The notes beneath the pieces are model-generated. The model was given only the letters and a program-made list of their open reading frames with translations, was not told the DNA's origin and did no database searches. A stretch of DNA of 64,000 nt from Limnobacter sp. (GTDB taxonomy: Bacteria; Pseudomonadota; Gammaproteobacteria; Burkholderiales; Burkholderiaceae_B), in NCBI GenBank assembly GCA_029866125.1, contig JARWZZ010000015.1, forward strand, positions 410,701-474,700, written 5' to 3'. Position numbers and translations under genes: made by a program. Shown here in pieces: positions 45,283-55,083 of this stretch. Every line of letters starts with the position of its first letter. Position 1 is the stretch's first letter.

Positions 45283-46140
45283 ATGGTCAATTACTTCCCC
45301 GCCTTATTCGTATTTCTGTGGAGCACCGGTTTTATCGGGGCCAAATACGGTTTGCCCTATGCCGAGCCGCTTACATTCTTGTTGTGGAGGTATGCCGCTG
45401 TCATCGTGCTGATGGGGCTGATCGCATGGGGCGCGCGTGCGCATTGGGAAACCAATCCGCGCAAACTGCTCCATCTGGCAGTGGCGGGCATGCTGATTCA
45501 CGGCACTTACCTGGGCGGTGTGTTTGAAGCCATCAGTCAAGGCCTTCCCGCAGGCGTCGTCAGTTTAGTGGTGAGTATGCAACCGGTGATTACAGCCATA
45601 CTCGCCCCGTTTTTACTGGGTGAGCGGGTGCTTAAGCTGCAATGGCTGGGTATTGTGTTGGGCTTGGTGGGTATTGGGCTGGTGCTTTCTGGGCGAATTC
45701 AAACGGGCTTTGGGCTCGACGGTTTGGAATGGGCCATCGTGGCCTTGCTCGGCATTACCTTGGGTACTTTGTACCAAAAGCGGTATTGCTCGAATTTTGA
45801 TTGGCGCACAGGCTCCGTGGTGCAATTTATTGGGGCCACAGCATTGACGATACCGTTTGCTTTGCTGACCGAGCATTTTCAGGTGGAATGGACTGGGCAT
45901 TTTGTGTTTGCACTGTCTTGGCAAGTGATGGTGTTGTCCGTGGGGGCAGTCACTTTGCTCAACCTCCTTATACGTTCAGGCACGGCAGTCAATGTGGCCA
46001 GCTTGTTTTATTTGGTGCCACCCGCTACTGCCTTGATTGCTTGGCTGATGTTTGATGAAACATTCACCTTGATTCAGTCCGTGGGGTTGGCTGTTGCAAT
46101 TACAGGCGTGGTGCTGGCCAGGCGGCAGGAGCAGCGCTAG
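45283..46140 (+). CDS. EamA/DMT-family transporter
   Basis: A 285-residue inner-membrane protein with ten predicted helices in two EamA repeats. The first begins YFPALFVFLWSTGFIGAKYGLPYAEP, the second near GLEWAIVALLGITLGTLYQKRY. These exporters move metabolites or amino acids. I start at ATG 45283, where helix one begins; GTG at 45217 is possible. Neither has a strong ribosome site. It lies 72 bp after panE on the same strand. Confidence 0.85.
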   Translation: MVNYFPALFVFLWSTGFIGAKYGLPYAEPLTFLLWRYAAVIVLMGLIAWGARAHWETNPRKLLHLAVAGMLIHGTYLGGVFEAISQGLPAGVVSLVVSMQPVITAILAPFLLGERVLKLQWLGIVLGLVGIGLVLSGRIQTGFGLDGLEWAIVALLGITLGTLYQKRYCSNFDWRTGSVVQFIGATALTIPFALLTEHFQVEWTGHFVFALSWQVMVLSVGAVTLLNLLIRSGTAVNVASLFYLVPPATALIAWLMFDETFTLIQSVGLAVAITGVVLARRQEQR

Positions 46141-46208
46141 CCTTTCGTATTTGCAGAGCGCTGTTTGTTGTATCATTTCAGTCAACTCCCCTCACCACAG
46201 GTAAATCC

Positions 46209-46682
46209 ATGTCCACTGCTTCTACCCACGGCCATCCACTGGTGATTGAACGCACGCTCAAAGCCCCTCGCATGAATATCTGGCGCTGCTGGACTGAGCC
46301 CGAGTTGCTTAAGCAATGGTTTTGTCCCAAACCTTGGGGCGTGTCTCATGCCGAAATGGATGTGCGTGCAGGTGGCAGCAGCAACATTGTGATGCAAGGG
46401 CCAGACGGGCAGCAGATTCCCAATCTTGGTTTGTATCTGGAAGTTATACCCGGTCGAAAGTTGGTGTTTACCGATGCCTTCACCAGCGCATGGGTACCCT
46501 CTGGCAAACCCTTCATGGTGGGCGAGGTTGTGCTGGAAGACACGCCCGATGGCCACACCCATTACATTGCCAAAGCCCTGCATTGGAACGCCGAAGACAG
46601 CAAAACCCACGAGGACATGGGCTTCCATGCGGGCTGGAACATCGCAGCAGACCAACTCGAGGCCTTGGCTCGCACGCTTTAA
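46209..46682 (+). CDS. SRPBCC/AHSA1-domain protein
   Basis: A 157-residue protein of the START-like AHSA1 fold that binds hydrophobic ligands in a deep cavity. The opening LVIERTLKAPRMNIWRCWTEPELLKQWFCPKPW is the family signature, followed by YLEVIPGRKLVFTDAF and a C-terminal helix GWNIAADQLEALA. The ATG follows CCTCACCACAGGTAAATCC, a weak site. It stands alone between the exporter and the Hsp70 gene. The ligand is unknown. Confidence 0.86.
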   Translation: MSTASTHGHPLVIERTLKAPRMNIWRCWTEPELLKQWFCPKPWGVSHAEMDVRAGGSSNIVMQGPDGQQIPNLGLYLEVIPGRKLVFTDAFTSAWVPSGKPFMVGEVVLEDTPDGHTHYIAKALHWNAEDSKTHEDMGFHAGWNIAADQLEALARTL

Positions 46683-46868
46683 AACTGGATTGCATTTGCG
46701 GGGTGGCAAGGCCCCTTACAATTATTTTGTGACAGCCATGCCTCAGGTTGAGTACACTCGGGTTTCTGTCAGGAACGCGGATGTTTATCCAGACTCCAAA
46801 GCAGTTAGAATTCAGTTGACTTGGAACAAATCATTATTTCCTCCCGTTAAGATCGGCACCTAACCCCT

Positions 46869-48176
46869 ATGCTCTCCCTCGCAATCGACTTCGGTACTTC
46901 CAACTGCGCAGCCTTTCTGGCTGATGGCAAAGGCACTATCGTGCCCATTCCTTTGGAAGGCGAGGGGCTTTTGCTGCCCTCCGTCATTTTTAGTGAAGGC
47001 AATGAGCATGATGGCGTGGTCACCCAGCAGAAGAATCAAGGGCCTATCCTGTTTGGCAAGGCTGCATTGCAGGCCTATTATCAGGACCCGCTCAGCGGCA
47101 CATTGATTCGCTCCCCGAAGTCATTCCTGGGCAGCACGATTGACGACCGCGCCCAAGCCTACTTTCAGGTGGCGATAGAAAACATTCTGCGGCATATCAA
47201 AACTTTGGCTGAGGCTCACCCCATGAGCCTCAGTTTAAAAGACTCCAGTGGAAAAGGCATTGAATCTGTTATTCTTGGTCGCCCAGTGAATTTCCAAGGC
47301 GCAGCCGTGCACGATGGCAATTCGCAAGCTGTAAGCATTATGAGCAATGCTGCCAAAGCAGTGGGGTTTACCGACATTCAGTTTTTAATGGAGCCCATGG
47401 CGGCCGCGCTGGAGTTTGAGCGCACCCTTACCGCCGAATCCACCGTGTTGATTGTGGACATTGGCGGGGGTACAACTGACTGCGTGGTTTTGCAGTCCAG
47501 CCCTGAACGCTATGGCCAGTTTGACCGGGCGGGCGATGTGCTTGCACAATCCGGCGACCGCGTGGGCGGTACTGATTTTGATCAAAGCTTGGCTTGGCAT
47601 TCGCTGATGCCTTTGCTGGGCCGTGACGAGGTTTTGCCCACAGGCATGCCCATTCCCAATTCCATGCACATGGATGCGATTTGCACCCGTGACGTACCCG
47701 CGCAATACCGGTTCAGCCGTTCACAACGCAAAATTGAATTGTTGATCAAAGAGGTGGGCGATTCCGAGTTGCTGGAACGCTTCTTGTGGGTACAGGAAAA
47801 CAACCTTCAACACCGTTTAATCAGCAGCGCAGAGAACGCAAAAATTGAGTTGTCTTCGGCGTCCGATGTGGTGGCTAATCTGGATTTTGTAGAGGAAGGT
47901 TTGGCGCAAGCGATTAACCGCGATGATTTTGAAGTTGCCAACACTTATTCCACCCGTAAAGTACTGGCTGTTGTGCAAGAGGCGCTGGACCAAGCTTCAA
48001 AAAAACCTAATTTGGTTTTCGTCACCGGCGGCATGGGAAATTCCCCGATGCTACGTGCCCACATTGCCAATTTGATTGGCGATCAGGCCCAAGTCAAGGC
48101 CGGTGACATGCTGTGTTCCGTCGGGCGCGGGTTGGGTATTTATGCCAACCAGTACAGCGCCATGAGGCTCGCTTAA
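46869..48176 (+). CDS. yegD: Hsp70-family protein (YegD-like)
   Basis: A 435-residue actin-ATPase-fold protein, cytoplasmic. The phosphate-1 motif is IDFGTSN, the phosphate-2 motif VDIGGGTTD and the adenosine motif TGGMGNSPM. It ends after the ATPase domain, without the DnaK substrate-binding domain, as in YegD. The function of YegD in bacteria is not settled. The start ATG has no clear ribosome site but the sequence begins with the conserved strand. It overlaps the convergent TonB receptor gene by 4 bp. Confidence 0.87.
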   Translation: MLSLAIDFGTSNCAAFLADGKGTIVPIPLEGEGLLLPSVIFSEGNEHDGVVTQQKNQGPILFGKAALQAYYQDPLSGTLIRSPKSFLGSTIDDRAQAYFQVAIENILRHIKTLAEAHPMSLSLKDSSGKGIESVILGRPVNFQGAAVHDGNSQAVSIMSNAAKAVGFTDIQFLMEPMAAALEFERTLTAESTVLIVDIGGGTTDCVVLQSSPERYGQFDRAGDVLAQSGDRVGGTDFDQSLAWHSLMPLLGRDEVLPTGMPIPNSMHMDAICTRDVPAQYRFSRSQRKIELLIKEVGDSELLERFLWVQENNLQHRLISSAENAKIELSSASDVVANLDFVEEGLAQAINRDDFEVANTYSTRKVLAVVQEALDQASKKPNLVFVTGGMGNSPMLRAHIANLIGDQAQVKAGDMLCSVGRGLGIYANQYSAMRLA

Positions 48177-50245
48177 TTAAAACTCCAGCTGACGCCTGTG
48201 TAAAAACCCCGTCCATCACCCGGCAAAAATTGCGCCCCAGCTGCAGGGCTGAATGCCCGTACAACACCAGTTGTGGCCACATAGGTTTTGTTGCCCAAGT
48301 TGCGCCCGTCCACAAACCATTCCACATTGCGCTGTAGTTTGCCGCTAACTCGGGCATTCACAATACCGTAACCGGGCGCTTGCGTGGTGTTTTTGTGGTC
48401 CACCCCTGTGCGGCCTGCGGCTTCCACAGATGCACCCACTTTGATGGAAGGGTTGATCTGGCGATCCACTGAAAGCCTTGTGGCCACAGACGGAATGCCT
48501 GCAATTCGGTTGTCACCAAAGTCGCTGTCATTGTTAAAGCGGAAGTGGTTGAGCAAAGTGCTGTTACGCACTGTCCAAGGCCCATTTGCATAAGCCCAAC
48601 CAATTTCCATACCCAAGCGCTGGGTCTCATTCACATTAAATGTGCTTGAAATTTGCGTACCAGGTACCACGGTTGCCATCAGCTCGTTGTCAATTTGCGC
48701 AGCGTAGGCCGACACATCCCACGACCAGTTTTGCAGCGCACCCCGGTAGCCAACTTCGGCACTGATTGCATCTTGCGCTTGATTGTTCACCGTGAATTGA
48801 GCCGATGCCCCAGCCACACCCAACTCGCCGAAAGAGGGGGGCTCAAAGCTGCCAGACACATTGCCGTACACCTGTGAATTGTCTGCCAGCGTTTTAATCA
48901 ATCCTAACCTAGGGCTGGTTTGTTGGTAATCTTTGTCAAAGAAGAACTGCTGCGGGTTTGCACCCGAGTTAAAACCGCTGTACTTTCGTTCGGCTTGCTG
49001 GTGCTGCAAGGCAGTCACCAAAATCAAATCGGGACGCACATAAGTTTTATTTTCGATAAACACATCTTGATTTTGCGCCACTTGTTGGCTTTGATCCAGC
49101 AATGCGCCAACAGGCTGCCCAGCCTGATTGGCCCGATTGGTGTTGTCTGTCATTCCTTTACTCAGCCCCACACCCACTGTGGTTTCTGAGGCTTTGCCCG
49201 CCAGCATGTGCGGCATGCTGTATTTGATTTGCCCGCCCCAGTCTTTGTTTTGTTGCTCAATCACCTGAAAAATAGGGTGGAACAATTCTTTCATGCTGAC
49301 AAAGGCATTCAAATCAATCATCCCATTGGCAGTGCGAATCACCGTGCGGTTGGACAAGCGGTCGATGTCCAAATCACGTCGGTTTTTGCCGGTCACATTG
49401 CCGGTGTTGGCTTGGCTGGCGTTTTGCTGAATCTGCGCCAAAGTTAAATTACCGGGCAATTCCGAATCGCTGCGTACACTGGCCAAGAAAAACCGTGTCT
49501 CTATGTCTGAGTTCAGGCGCATCCCGAAGTTGGAAATCAGTTTCACCCCTTCCTGTTTGGAGAAGTCCCGAAACCCATCCTGTCTGAACTGGGTCAACAT
49601 GGCATAGGCATCCCAGTCACCTTCGCGCGCAGCACCTTGTACCGCACTGCGCAAATAGCCGAACGACCCCATCTCAACTCGAGCGCTGGCCTTGGGGGCT
49701 GTTAAGCCCGTTTCGCTGACGTAATTGATGGACCCGCCCAAGTTTGCCGCACCCAAGCCAAAGGCATTCACCCCGCGAAACACTTCAATGTGTTGGGTAC
49801 TCAGTGCCTCAATCGCCTGGAAGTCGAAACTGCCATCCGCCAGATTCACCGGAATGCCATCTTGCGTCAACCTGATTCCGCGACCGTGAAAGGTACGTTG
49901 TAAACCGGATCCACGAATGGAGAGTCGTGCCTCTTCTGCACCAAATCGCGGTTGAATAAACACACCTGTGGCGTAACCCAATGCATCAGCCAAAGTGGAT
50001 ACACGTCCATCGGTGAATGATTCACTGTCCACCACACCTGCCCCGCCAGGTGTTTGCCGCACCGTCTCTTGAGCCTTCTCTAGACCTGGCTGGGTTGTGC
50101 CCACCACCGTGTCGCGCTGAGCTTGCACTCGAACTTCTGGTAGCTCATTGCCGTATGCAGATGCCATGCTTAGGCTCAAAACGCTACAAACAAGAAGTGG
50201 TTTGCCTGATACGCTGTGTCTGACAGATTGATTGGATGCTTTCAT
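48173..50245 (-). CDS. TonB-dependent outer-membrane receptor
   Basis: A 690-residue outer-membrane gated channel. A signal peptide ends near SAYGNE. The TonB box is probably LPEVRVQAQ. The plug domain covers about 45-170 with ARLSIRGSGLQRTFHGRGIRLTQDGIPVN and GAANLGGSINY. The rest is a 22-strand barrel ending in the aromatic residue of TGVSWSFN. It is divergent from a PepSY-type membrane reductase gene, as often in siderophore iron uptake. No convincing Fur box was seen. The ligand is unknown. Confidence 0.88.
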   Translation of the reverse strand: MKASNQSVRHSVSGKPLLVCSVLSLSMASAYGNELPEVRVQAQRDTVVGTTQPGLEKAQETVRQTPGGAGVVDSESFTDGRVSTLADALGYATGVFIQPRFGAEEARLSIRGSGLQRTFHGRGIRLTQDGIPVNLADGSFDFQAIEALSTQHIEVFRGVNAFGLGAANLGGSINYVSETGLTAPKASARVEMGSFGYLRSAVQGAAREGDWDAYAMLTQFRQDGFRDFSKQEGVKLISNFGMRLNSDIETRFFLASVRSDSELPGNLTLAQIQQNASQANTGNVTGKNRRDLDIDRLSNRTVIRTANGMIDLNAFVSMKELFHPIFQVIEQQNKDWGGQIKYSMPHMLAGKASETTVGVGLSKGMTDNTNRANQAGQPVGALLDQSQQVAQNQDVFIENKTYVRPDLILVTALQHQQAERKYSGFNSGANPQQFFFDKDYQQTSPRLGLIKTLADNSQVYGNVSGSFEPPSFGELGVAGASAQFTVNNQAQDAISAEVGYRGALQNWSWDVSAYAAQIDNELMATVVPGTQISSTFNVNETQRLGMEIGWAYANGPWTVRNSTLLNHFRFNNDSDFGDNRIAGIPSVATRLSVDRQINPSIKVGASVEAAGRTGVDHKNTTQAPGYGIVNARVSGKLQRNVEWFVDGRNLGNKTYVATTGVVRAFSPAAGAQFLPGDGRGFYTGVSWSFN

Positions 50246-50298
50246 GATCGGTACTTGTATTTTCTAAAGTGACTATTGCTGTAGTAAGGCGTTGAAAA

Positions 50299-50346
50299 GC
50301 GGATTTACAAGCGGGCTTACAATCGGGTTGACAAGCGGCTTGCGTG
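50299..50346. repeat. Four degenerate 12-bp tandem repeats
   Basis: Units GCGGATTTACAA (50299-50310), GCGGGCTTACAA, TCGGGTTGACAA and GCGGCTTGCGTG (ending 50346) lie in the gap between the TonB receptor and PepSY genes. Read in one frame they give SGFT-SGLT-IGLT-SGLR, but no start with a ribosome site supports translation. Confidence 0.6.
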
Positions 50347-50457
50347 CCCATTATCCGCAATCTGTGCTGCTACAAAAATGTGGCAATTTGTCGCACCTTT
50401 TGTCGCGTGTACTGAGTCAAAATCTCATCCTCGCTCCCATGTCATTCCCACGACCCC

Positions 50458-52134
50458 ATGTTCAACCTTGCAAGCCAAACTACTACTCAAAGCGCAAAGA
50501 GTTTCAAAGCCATTTGGGTTCCGCGTTTCAGGTCATTCCACAAAATCTTGGCATGGCTCAGTGCAATCGCATTGGTGCTATGGGGTTTGTCTGGCGTTTT
50601 GCATCCGTTGATTACAACATTTGGCGTGCAACAGGCGGTGTTTATGCCTCCCCAAGTGGCAATGAATCTTCAAGGCGCAAAGCCCATTGAGCAAATTCTC
50701 CAGGCGGCCAATGTTCAACAGGCCCGATCCATCCGAGTGATCGCAGGCAAGCTGCCTGAACACATCCAGCCCCTGCTGCAAGTCACTGAGGCGTCTTTCA
50801 AGCCACGCCGCTACTTTGATTTGCAAACTGGCCTTGAACTGCCTGATCATGATTCAAAGCATGCCGTGTACTTGGCTCGTCATTATTTAAAGATGCAAGA
50901 TACTGAACCTGCCCGTGTGGAATGGATTGACCAGTTTTCCAACGCATACCCTTCTGTCAATCGCCTGCTGCCTGTGTACAAGGTCAGCTTCGAAGGGCGT
51001 CACGGTTTGCATGCCTATATTTACACCGAAACCAATGCAATCGCCGGGGTTAGTAACACCGCCAAGCAGTGGGCACAGAATGCATTTCAGTGGTTCCACA
51101 CTTGGAGTTGGTTATCTGCTGGGCAATCCCAGAGTGGTGCGCAGGCGGGTGTGGAAACTGCACGAATTCTGTTGATGTCATGCATGCTGCTTGGGCTCAT
51201 TGGTATGGGCTTGAGCGGCTTGTCCATGCTGGTTTTGGTTCGGCGAAAGAAGTATCGCCCTACCGTGCAACCCAGCGCAAAGTCAACAAGACCAACAACC
51301 TCAATCCACTCGACTCAGCGAATTCATCGATTCGCTGCCTATCTTTTGGTTTTGCCTGTTTTGGGTTTTGCGGGCAGTGGAATTTATCACCTGTGGGTGA
51401 TGGGTTGGCCTGTACCCGATTCAGTCATTCGCCTGCCCGAGCCACTGAGTGCCAAGCAACTCCAAACCGGTTTGCAAGCGCCCCTTACCCAAAATTGGCA
51501 AGAATGGACCAAGGGCTTGCAGGTCACCGGTTTGTCTGTAGTTGCAAACCCTCAAATCTCCGAAACCGTTCACGAAAAAGATTCAATCTCAGGCTCAAAC
51601 CCTGAGCTTTATTACAGGCTTGCACTCAAGCTGAACACCACCTCGCAAGGCATACCCATTCTGCCCGAGGAAATTCGGCACGCGCGCTTCACAGGCACAC
51701 CAGTGAGTGGGCCTGCCTTGTACATCAGCGCAAACACTGGGCAACCTGCAGCAATGGATGACCAAAAACTGGCCTTGTTGTGGGGCCAAAAATACACAGG
51801 GTTGGGTGGGGATGCTGTGCAGCAGGTCAAGCTCATCAGCCGCTTTGGGGCTGACTACGACTTTCGCAACAAGCGCCTGCCAGTCTGGCAAATTGATTAC
51901 AGCGCACCTTTCAACGGCAGCATTTTTATTGACACCGCCACAGGCGTGCTGGTGGACATCACTCCCGATGATCAAAAACCGGAGCGCTGGAGTTTCAATA
52001 CCCTGCACAAATGGAATTTCCTCACCCCATTGGGCCGAAACACTCAAAATATTGCAATGGGGTTGACTGCACTCCTTGCTGTCATTTTTCTCGCTGGGCT
52101 TGGTTTAAGATTGAAGCTAAAGCCAAGGAGCTGA
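50458..52134 (+). CDS. PepSY-associated transmembrane protein
   Basis: A 558-residue inner-membrane protein with four helices: residues about 28-50, 235-255, 290-315 and 530-550. PepSY-like domains fill the periplasmic loops (QAANVQQARSIRVIAGK, YFDLQTGLEL). Histidines in FRSFHKILAWLSA and NTLHKWNFLTPLGRNTQ could hold haem, as in the FSR and PiuB relatives that reduce siderophore iron. The ATG at 50458 has no clear ribosome site. It is divergent from the TonB receptor gene and followed by a thioesterase gene 2 bp downstream. Confidence 0.83.
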   Translation: MFNLASQTTTQSAKSFKAIWVPRFRSFHKILAWLSAIALVLWGLSGVLHPLITTFGVQQAVFMPPQVAMNLQGAKPIEQILQAANVQQARSIRVIAGKLPEHIQPLLQVTEASFKPRRYFDLQTGLELPDHDSKHAVYLARHYLKMQDTEPARVEWIDQFSNAYPSVNRLLPVYKVSFEGRHGLHAYIYTETNAIAGVSNTAKQWAQNAFQWFHTWSWLSAGQSQSGAQAGVETARILLMSCMLLGLIGMGLSGLSMLVLVRRKKYRPTVQPSAKSTRPTTSIHSTQRIHRFAAYLLVLPVLGFAGSGIYHLWVMGWPVPDSVIRLPEPLSAKQLQTGLQAPLTQNWQEWTKGLQVTGLSVVANPQISETVHEKDSISGSNPELYYRLALKLNTTSQGIPILPEEIRHARFTGTPVSGPALYISANTGQPAAMDDQKLALLWGQKYTGLGGDAVQQVKLISRFGADYDFRNKRLPVWQIDYSAPFNGSIFIDTATGVLVDITPDDQKPERWSFNTLHKWNFLTPLGRNTQNIAMGLTALLAVIFLAGLGLRLKLKPRS

Positions 52135-52136
52135 TC

Positions 52137-52607
52137 ATGAGCCACCCCCCATTCACCTTTCTTTTCAGGGTCCGCTACCCTGAATGCGATGCCCAGCAAG
52201 TTGTATTCAATGCCCGTTATGGGGATTACACCGATTTAAGCATCAAAGAGTTTAAGCGTGCCTTGATTGGTGGCTACCAAACGTTGGTTGATATTGGGGT
52301 TGAAATCCAAGTCGTCCGCCTGTTGACTGAATGGCAGGGCCCCGCCCGTTATGACGACGTCATCTGTGCACGGGTTCAGGCTGAGCATTTGGGCAACACC
52401 AGCTACACCTTGAAGGTTACTTTTACCCATTACGAAACGGATAAGGCGATTGCAATCTCACAAGCCACCTACGTGACGGTTGATGCCAAAACATTCAAGA
52501 AAACCCCCATTCCCGAGGCCTTTAGGGCCAAATTGCAGGCGGGTGTACCGGGGGTTGTTATCAATCAAGCAGGCGTGATTTCCGGAATAACTTCCACTGA
52601 AGCTTAG
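52137..52607 (+). CDS. Acyl-CoA thioesterase (4HBT/YbgC-like)
   Basis: A 156-residue hotdog-fold thioesterase. The signature is FRVRYPECDAQQVVFNARYGDYTD, with the catalytic Asp in the ECDAQ segment, then FKRALIG. The ATG at 52137 follows AAGGAG at 6 nt and lies 2 bp after the PepSY stop. The 5' extension of the frame to 52011 overlaps the PepSY gene and is not real. Its neighbours do not explain why a thioesterase is here. Confidence 0.87.
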   Translation: MSHPPFTFLFRVRYPECDAQQVVFNARYGDYTDLSIKEFKRALIGGYQTLVDIGVEIQVVRLLTEWQGPARYDDVICARVQAEHLGNTSYTLKVTFTHYETDKAIAISQATYVTVDAKTFKKTPIPEAFRAKLQAGVPGVVINQAGVISGITSTEA

Positions 52608-52626
52608 CTTGTCGGATAATTGCGGC

Positions 52627-54522
52627 ATGCAACAATCCAATTTTCGCGTGCTGTCCCTCATCCCGCCGATGACACAGCTCAACACGCCATACCCGTCCAC
52701 AGCCTACCTCACTGGCTTCATGCGCTCGCGCGGCATTGATGCCGTGCAGGCCGACATTGCTTTGCAACTGGTGCTTCGCCTTTTCTCGCCAGAAGGGTTG
52801 GACGCCATCGCTGACGAGATAGAGCAGCAGGAGGAAGTCACCGAGCGGGTGGCGCTGTTCATGGAGCAGTTTGACCGTTACCGCAGCACTGTCACGCCCA
52901 CCCTGCGTTTTCTTCAAGGCAAAGACCCCACATTGGCCCACCGCATCAACCTGCGGAATTTCCTGCCCGAAGGGTCGCGATTTGAAGCGCTGGATGTGTA
53001 TGTGGACGAGGACGGCGGCGACCCTTTGTCATGGGCCTTTGGCGCACTGGGCGCACAAGACCGGGCGAGGCACCTTGCTACTTTGTACCTGAATGATTTG
53101 TCGGATGTGATTCGCGATTCCATCGATTCACGTTTTGAATTTGTGCGGTATGCCGAGTCCTTGGCGGGCAGCCAAGCCTCATTCGACCCCTTGGCTCATG
53201 CGCTTGCACAAGATTTCACTTTGGTGGACAGCCTGTTGGTCGATCTGGCCCTACAGTCCGTGAATCAGCACCAGCCCCAAGTGGTTTTGCTGTCTGTGCC
53301 TTTTCCCGGCGCGGTGTATGCAGCGCTTAGAATTGGGCAAGCCATCAAAAAACACCATCCGGATTGCAAAATCCTGCTGGGCGGGGGTTATGTCAACACC
53401 GAATTGCGGGAGTTGTCTGAACCCCGCATTTTTGATTTTGTGGACTTCATCACCCTCGACTCGGGCGAGCGCCCCGTGCTGTGCCTGCTTGAACATTTAC
53501 AAGGCAAGCGTGGCCCTCAGCGGCTGGTGCGCACTTTCACACGCAATGCTGAAGGGCAAGTGCAATACACCAATTGGGCTGAGCCCGAAGTACCCTTCGC
53601 TGAAGTAGGCACCCCCACTTGGGACGGCCTGCCGCTGAATGACTACTTGTCTTTGCTGGACATGCTCAACCCCATGCACCGTTTGTGGAGCGATGGTCGG
53701 TGGAACAAACTCACCGTTGCCCACGGCTGCTACTGGAAAAAATGCAGTTTTTGCGATGTGTCGCTGGACTACATTTCCCGATATGAAACCACCACAGCCA
53801 AAGAGTTGGTGGACCGCATTGAAGCCATCGTGGCCGAAACCGGGCAAACAGGTTTCCATTTTGTGGATGAAGCTGCACCCCCCAAGGCACTCAAAGCCTT
53901 GGCAATCGAGCTGATCGAGCGCGGTGTGTCCATTTCCTGGTGGGGCAATATCCGGTTTGAAAAATCCTTCACGCCCGAGCTGTGTCAACTGCTGGCTCAA
54001 AGTGGCTGCATCGCCATCAGTGGCGGGCTGGAAGTGGCGTCTGACCGCCTACTCACCCTGATGAAAAAGGGCGTTTCTGTTGAGCAAGTGGCCCGCGTCA
54101 CCAAGGGCTTTACCGATGCCGGGGTACTGGTGCATGCCTACCTCATGTATGGCTTTCCCACCCAAACTGTGCAAGATACTGTGGACGCGCTGGAATATGT
54201 GCGCCAATTGTTTGCCGCCGGCTGCATACAGTCTGGGTATTTCCACCGCTTTGTGTGCACCGTGCATTCGCCTGTGGGCAAAAACCCGTCCGAATACGGC
54301 GTCACCTTGCTGCCCTTGCCCGAAGGCGCGTTTGCTAAAAACGATGTCGGTTTTATCGACCCTGTGGGCGTCGACCACGATGCCTTGGGTGTGGCGCTTA
54401 ACAAGGCTTTGTACAACTACATGCACGGCATTGGGCTAGACCAAAACGTGCGCGGCTGGTTTGACATGAATGTGCCCCGCCCCTCGGTCAAGCGGGATTT
54501 CATCGACAAAGCGCTGGCTTGA
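52627..54522 (+). CDS. B12-binding-like radical SAM protein
   Basis: A protein of about 631 residues. The N-terminal half (to about 250) has the Rossmann-type B12-binding fold (PQVVLLSVPFPGAVYAALRIG, then CKILLGGGYVN) but lacks the DxHxxG cobalt-ligand motif. The radical SAM core follows, with the cluster site C368-x4-C373-x2-C376 (GCYWKKCSFCDVSLDY) instead of C-x3-C-x2-C. It ends with the FxxTF-like segment GWFDMNVPRP. The start is uncertain between ATG 52627 and TTG 52609. It is 19 bp downstream of the thioesterase gene on the same strand. No substrate can be inferred. Confidence 0.86.
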   Translation: MQQSNFRVLSLIPPMTQLNTPYPSTAYLTGFMRSRGIDAVQADIALQLVLRLFSPEGLDAIADEIEQQEEVTERVALFMEQFDRYRSTVTPTLRFLQGKDPTLAHRINLRNFLPEGSRFEALDVYVDEDGGDPLSWAFGALGAQDRARHLATLYLNDLSDVIRDSIDSRFEFVRYAESLAGSQASFDPLAHALAQDFTLVDSLLVDLALQSVNQHQPQVVLLSVPFPGAVYAALRIGQAIKKHHPDCKILLGGGYVNTELRELSEPRIFDFVDFITLDSGERPVLCLLEHLQGKRGPQRLVRTFTRNAEGQVQYTNWAEPEVPFAEVGTPTWDGLPLNDYLSLLDMLNPMHRLWSDGRWNKLTVAHGCYWKKCSFCDVSLDYISRYETTTAKELVDRIEAIVAETGQTGFHFVDEAAPPKALKALAIELIERGVSISWWGNIRFEKSFTPELCQLLAQSGCIAISGGLEVASDRLLTLMKKGVSVEQVARVTKGFTDAGVLVHAYLMYGFPTQTVQDTVDALEYVRQLFAAGCIQSGYFHRFVCTVHSPVGKNPSEYGVTLLPLPEGAFAKNDVGFIDPVGVDHDALGVALNKALYNYMHGIGLDQNVRGWFDMNVPRPSVKRDFIDKALA

Positions 54523-54690
54523 TCGCATCCTAGTTGCCGATCCCTTGGCGATCTCGAATGCACTAGACTGTTAAATTTACTTCACCATTCGATTTAGATT
54601 TGGGGTTAACTCACCCCTGTTCTTACTAGATACAAAGGTAAACAGCGGATCGATAATCAAAGGGTCGAGCCAACTTTTACCGGGGTACAA

Positions 54691-55080
54691 GTGAGCAAAA
54701 AGCGCGTTTTATTGGTTGACGATGCACGATCCATTCGCACCGTATTCAGTCAGATTATCCAAAGCATTGGTCATGAAGTGACATGCACCGAAAATGCCAT
54801 CGAAGGCCTCAAGCACATTGTTGAAGTAGGCAAGCCAGACCTCATCATCACTGACATGAACATGCCGGGGATGAACGGCATCGAGTTTGCGCGCAGAATT
54901 CGACAAGTGCTGAAAGGCACTCCGATTTTGATGATGAGCACCGAGTCTGACAAGCGACTGATTCAAGAAGCCCGCGAAGCCGGTGTAACCGGTTGGATGC
55001 TCAAGCCCATCGAGCACAATGCGCTGGTCAACAAGCTGAACAAGTTTTTGGAAGAATCATCGGTTGCTTCAAGCTCTTAA
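54691..55080 (+). CDS. Single-domain response regulator (CheY-like)
   Basis: A 129-residue receiver domain with no output domain. The acidic pocket is Asp10 and Asp11 (LLVDDARS), the phospho-acceptor Asp55 (IITDMNMPGMNG), and Lys105 (GWMLKPI), with Thr/Ser at 83-84 (MMSTES). All conserved positions are intact. The GTG start follows GGGG at 5 nt. No histidine kinase is adjacent, and no chemotaxis genes are in the window. It may serve a kinase elsewhere. Confidence 0.9.
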   Translation: MSKKRVLLVDDARSIRTVFSQIIQSIGHEVTCTENAIEGLKHIVEVGKPDLIITDMNMPGMNGIEFARRIRQVLKGTPILMMSTESDKRLIQEAREAGVTGWMLKPIEHNALVNKLNKFLEESSVASSS

Positions 55081-55083
55081 TTT

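Noticed and set aside
50246..50298. Fur box upstream of the TonB receptor
   Set aside because: AT-rich words are present but none matches the GATAATGAT-type consensus well enough.
50292..50690. Open frame with a SGLT repeat upstream of the PepSY gene
   Set aside because: TTG start without ribosome site, and it runs into the PepSY gene in another frame.
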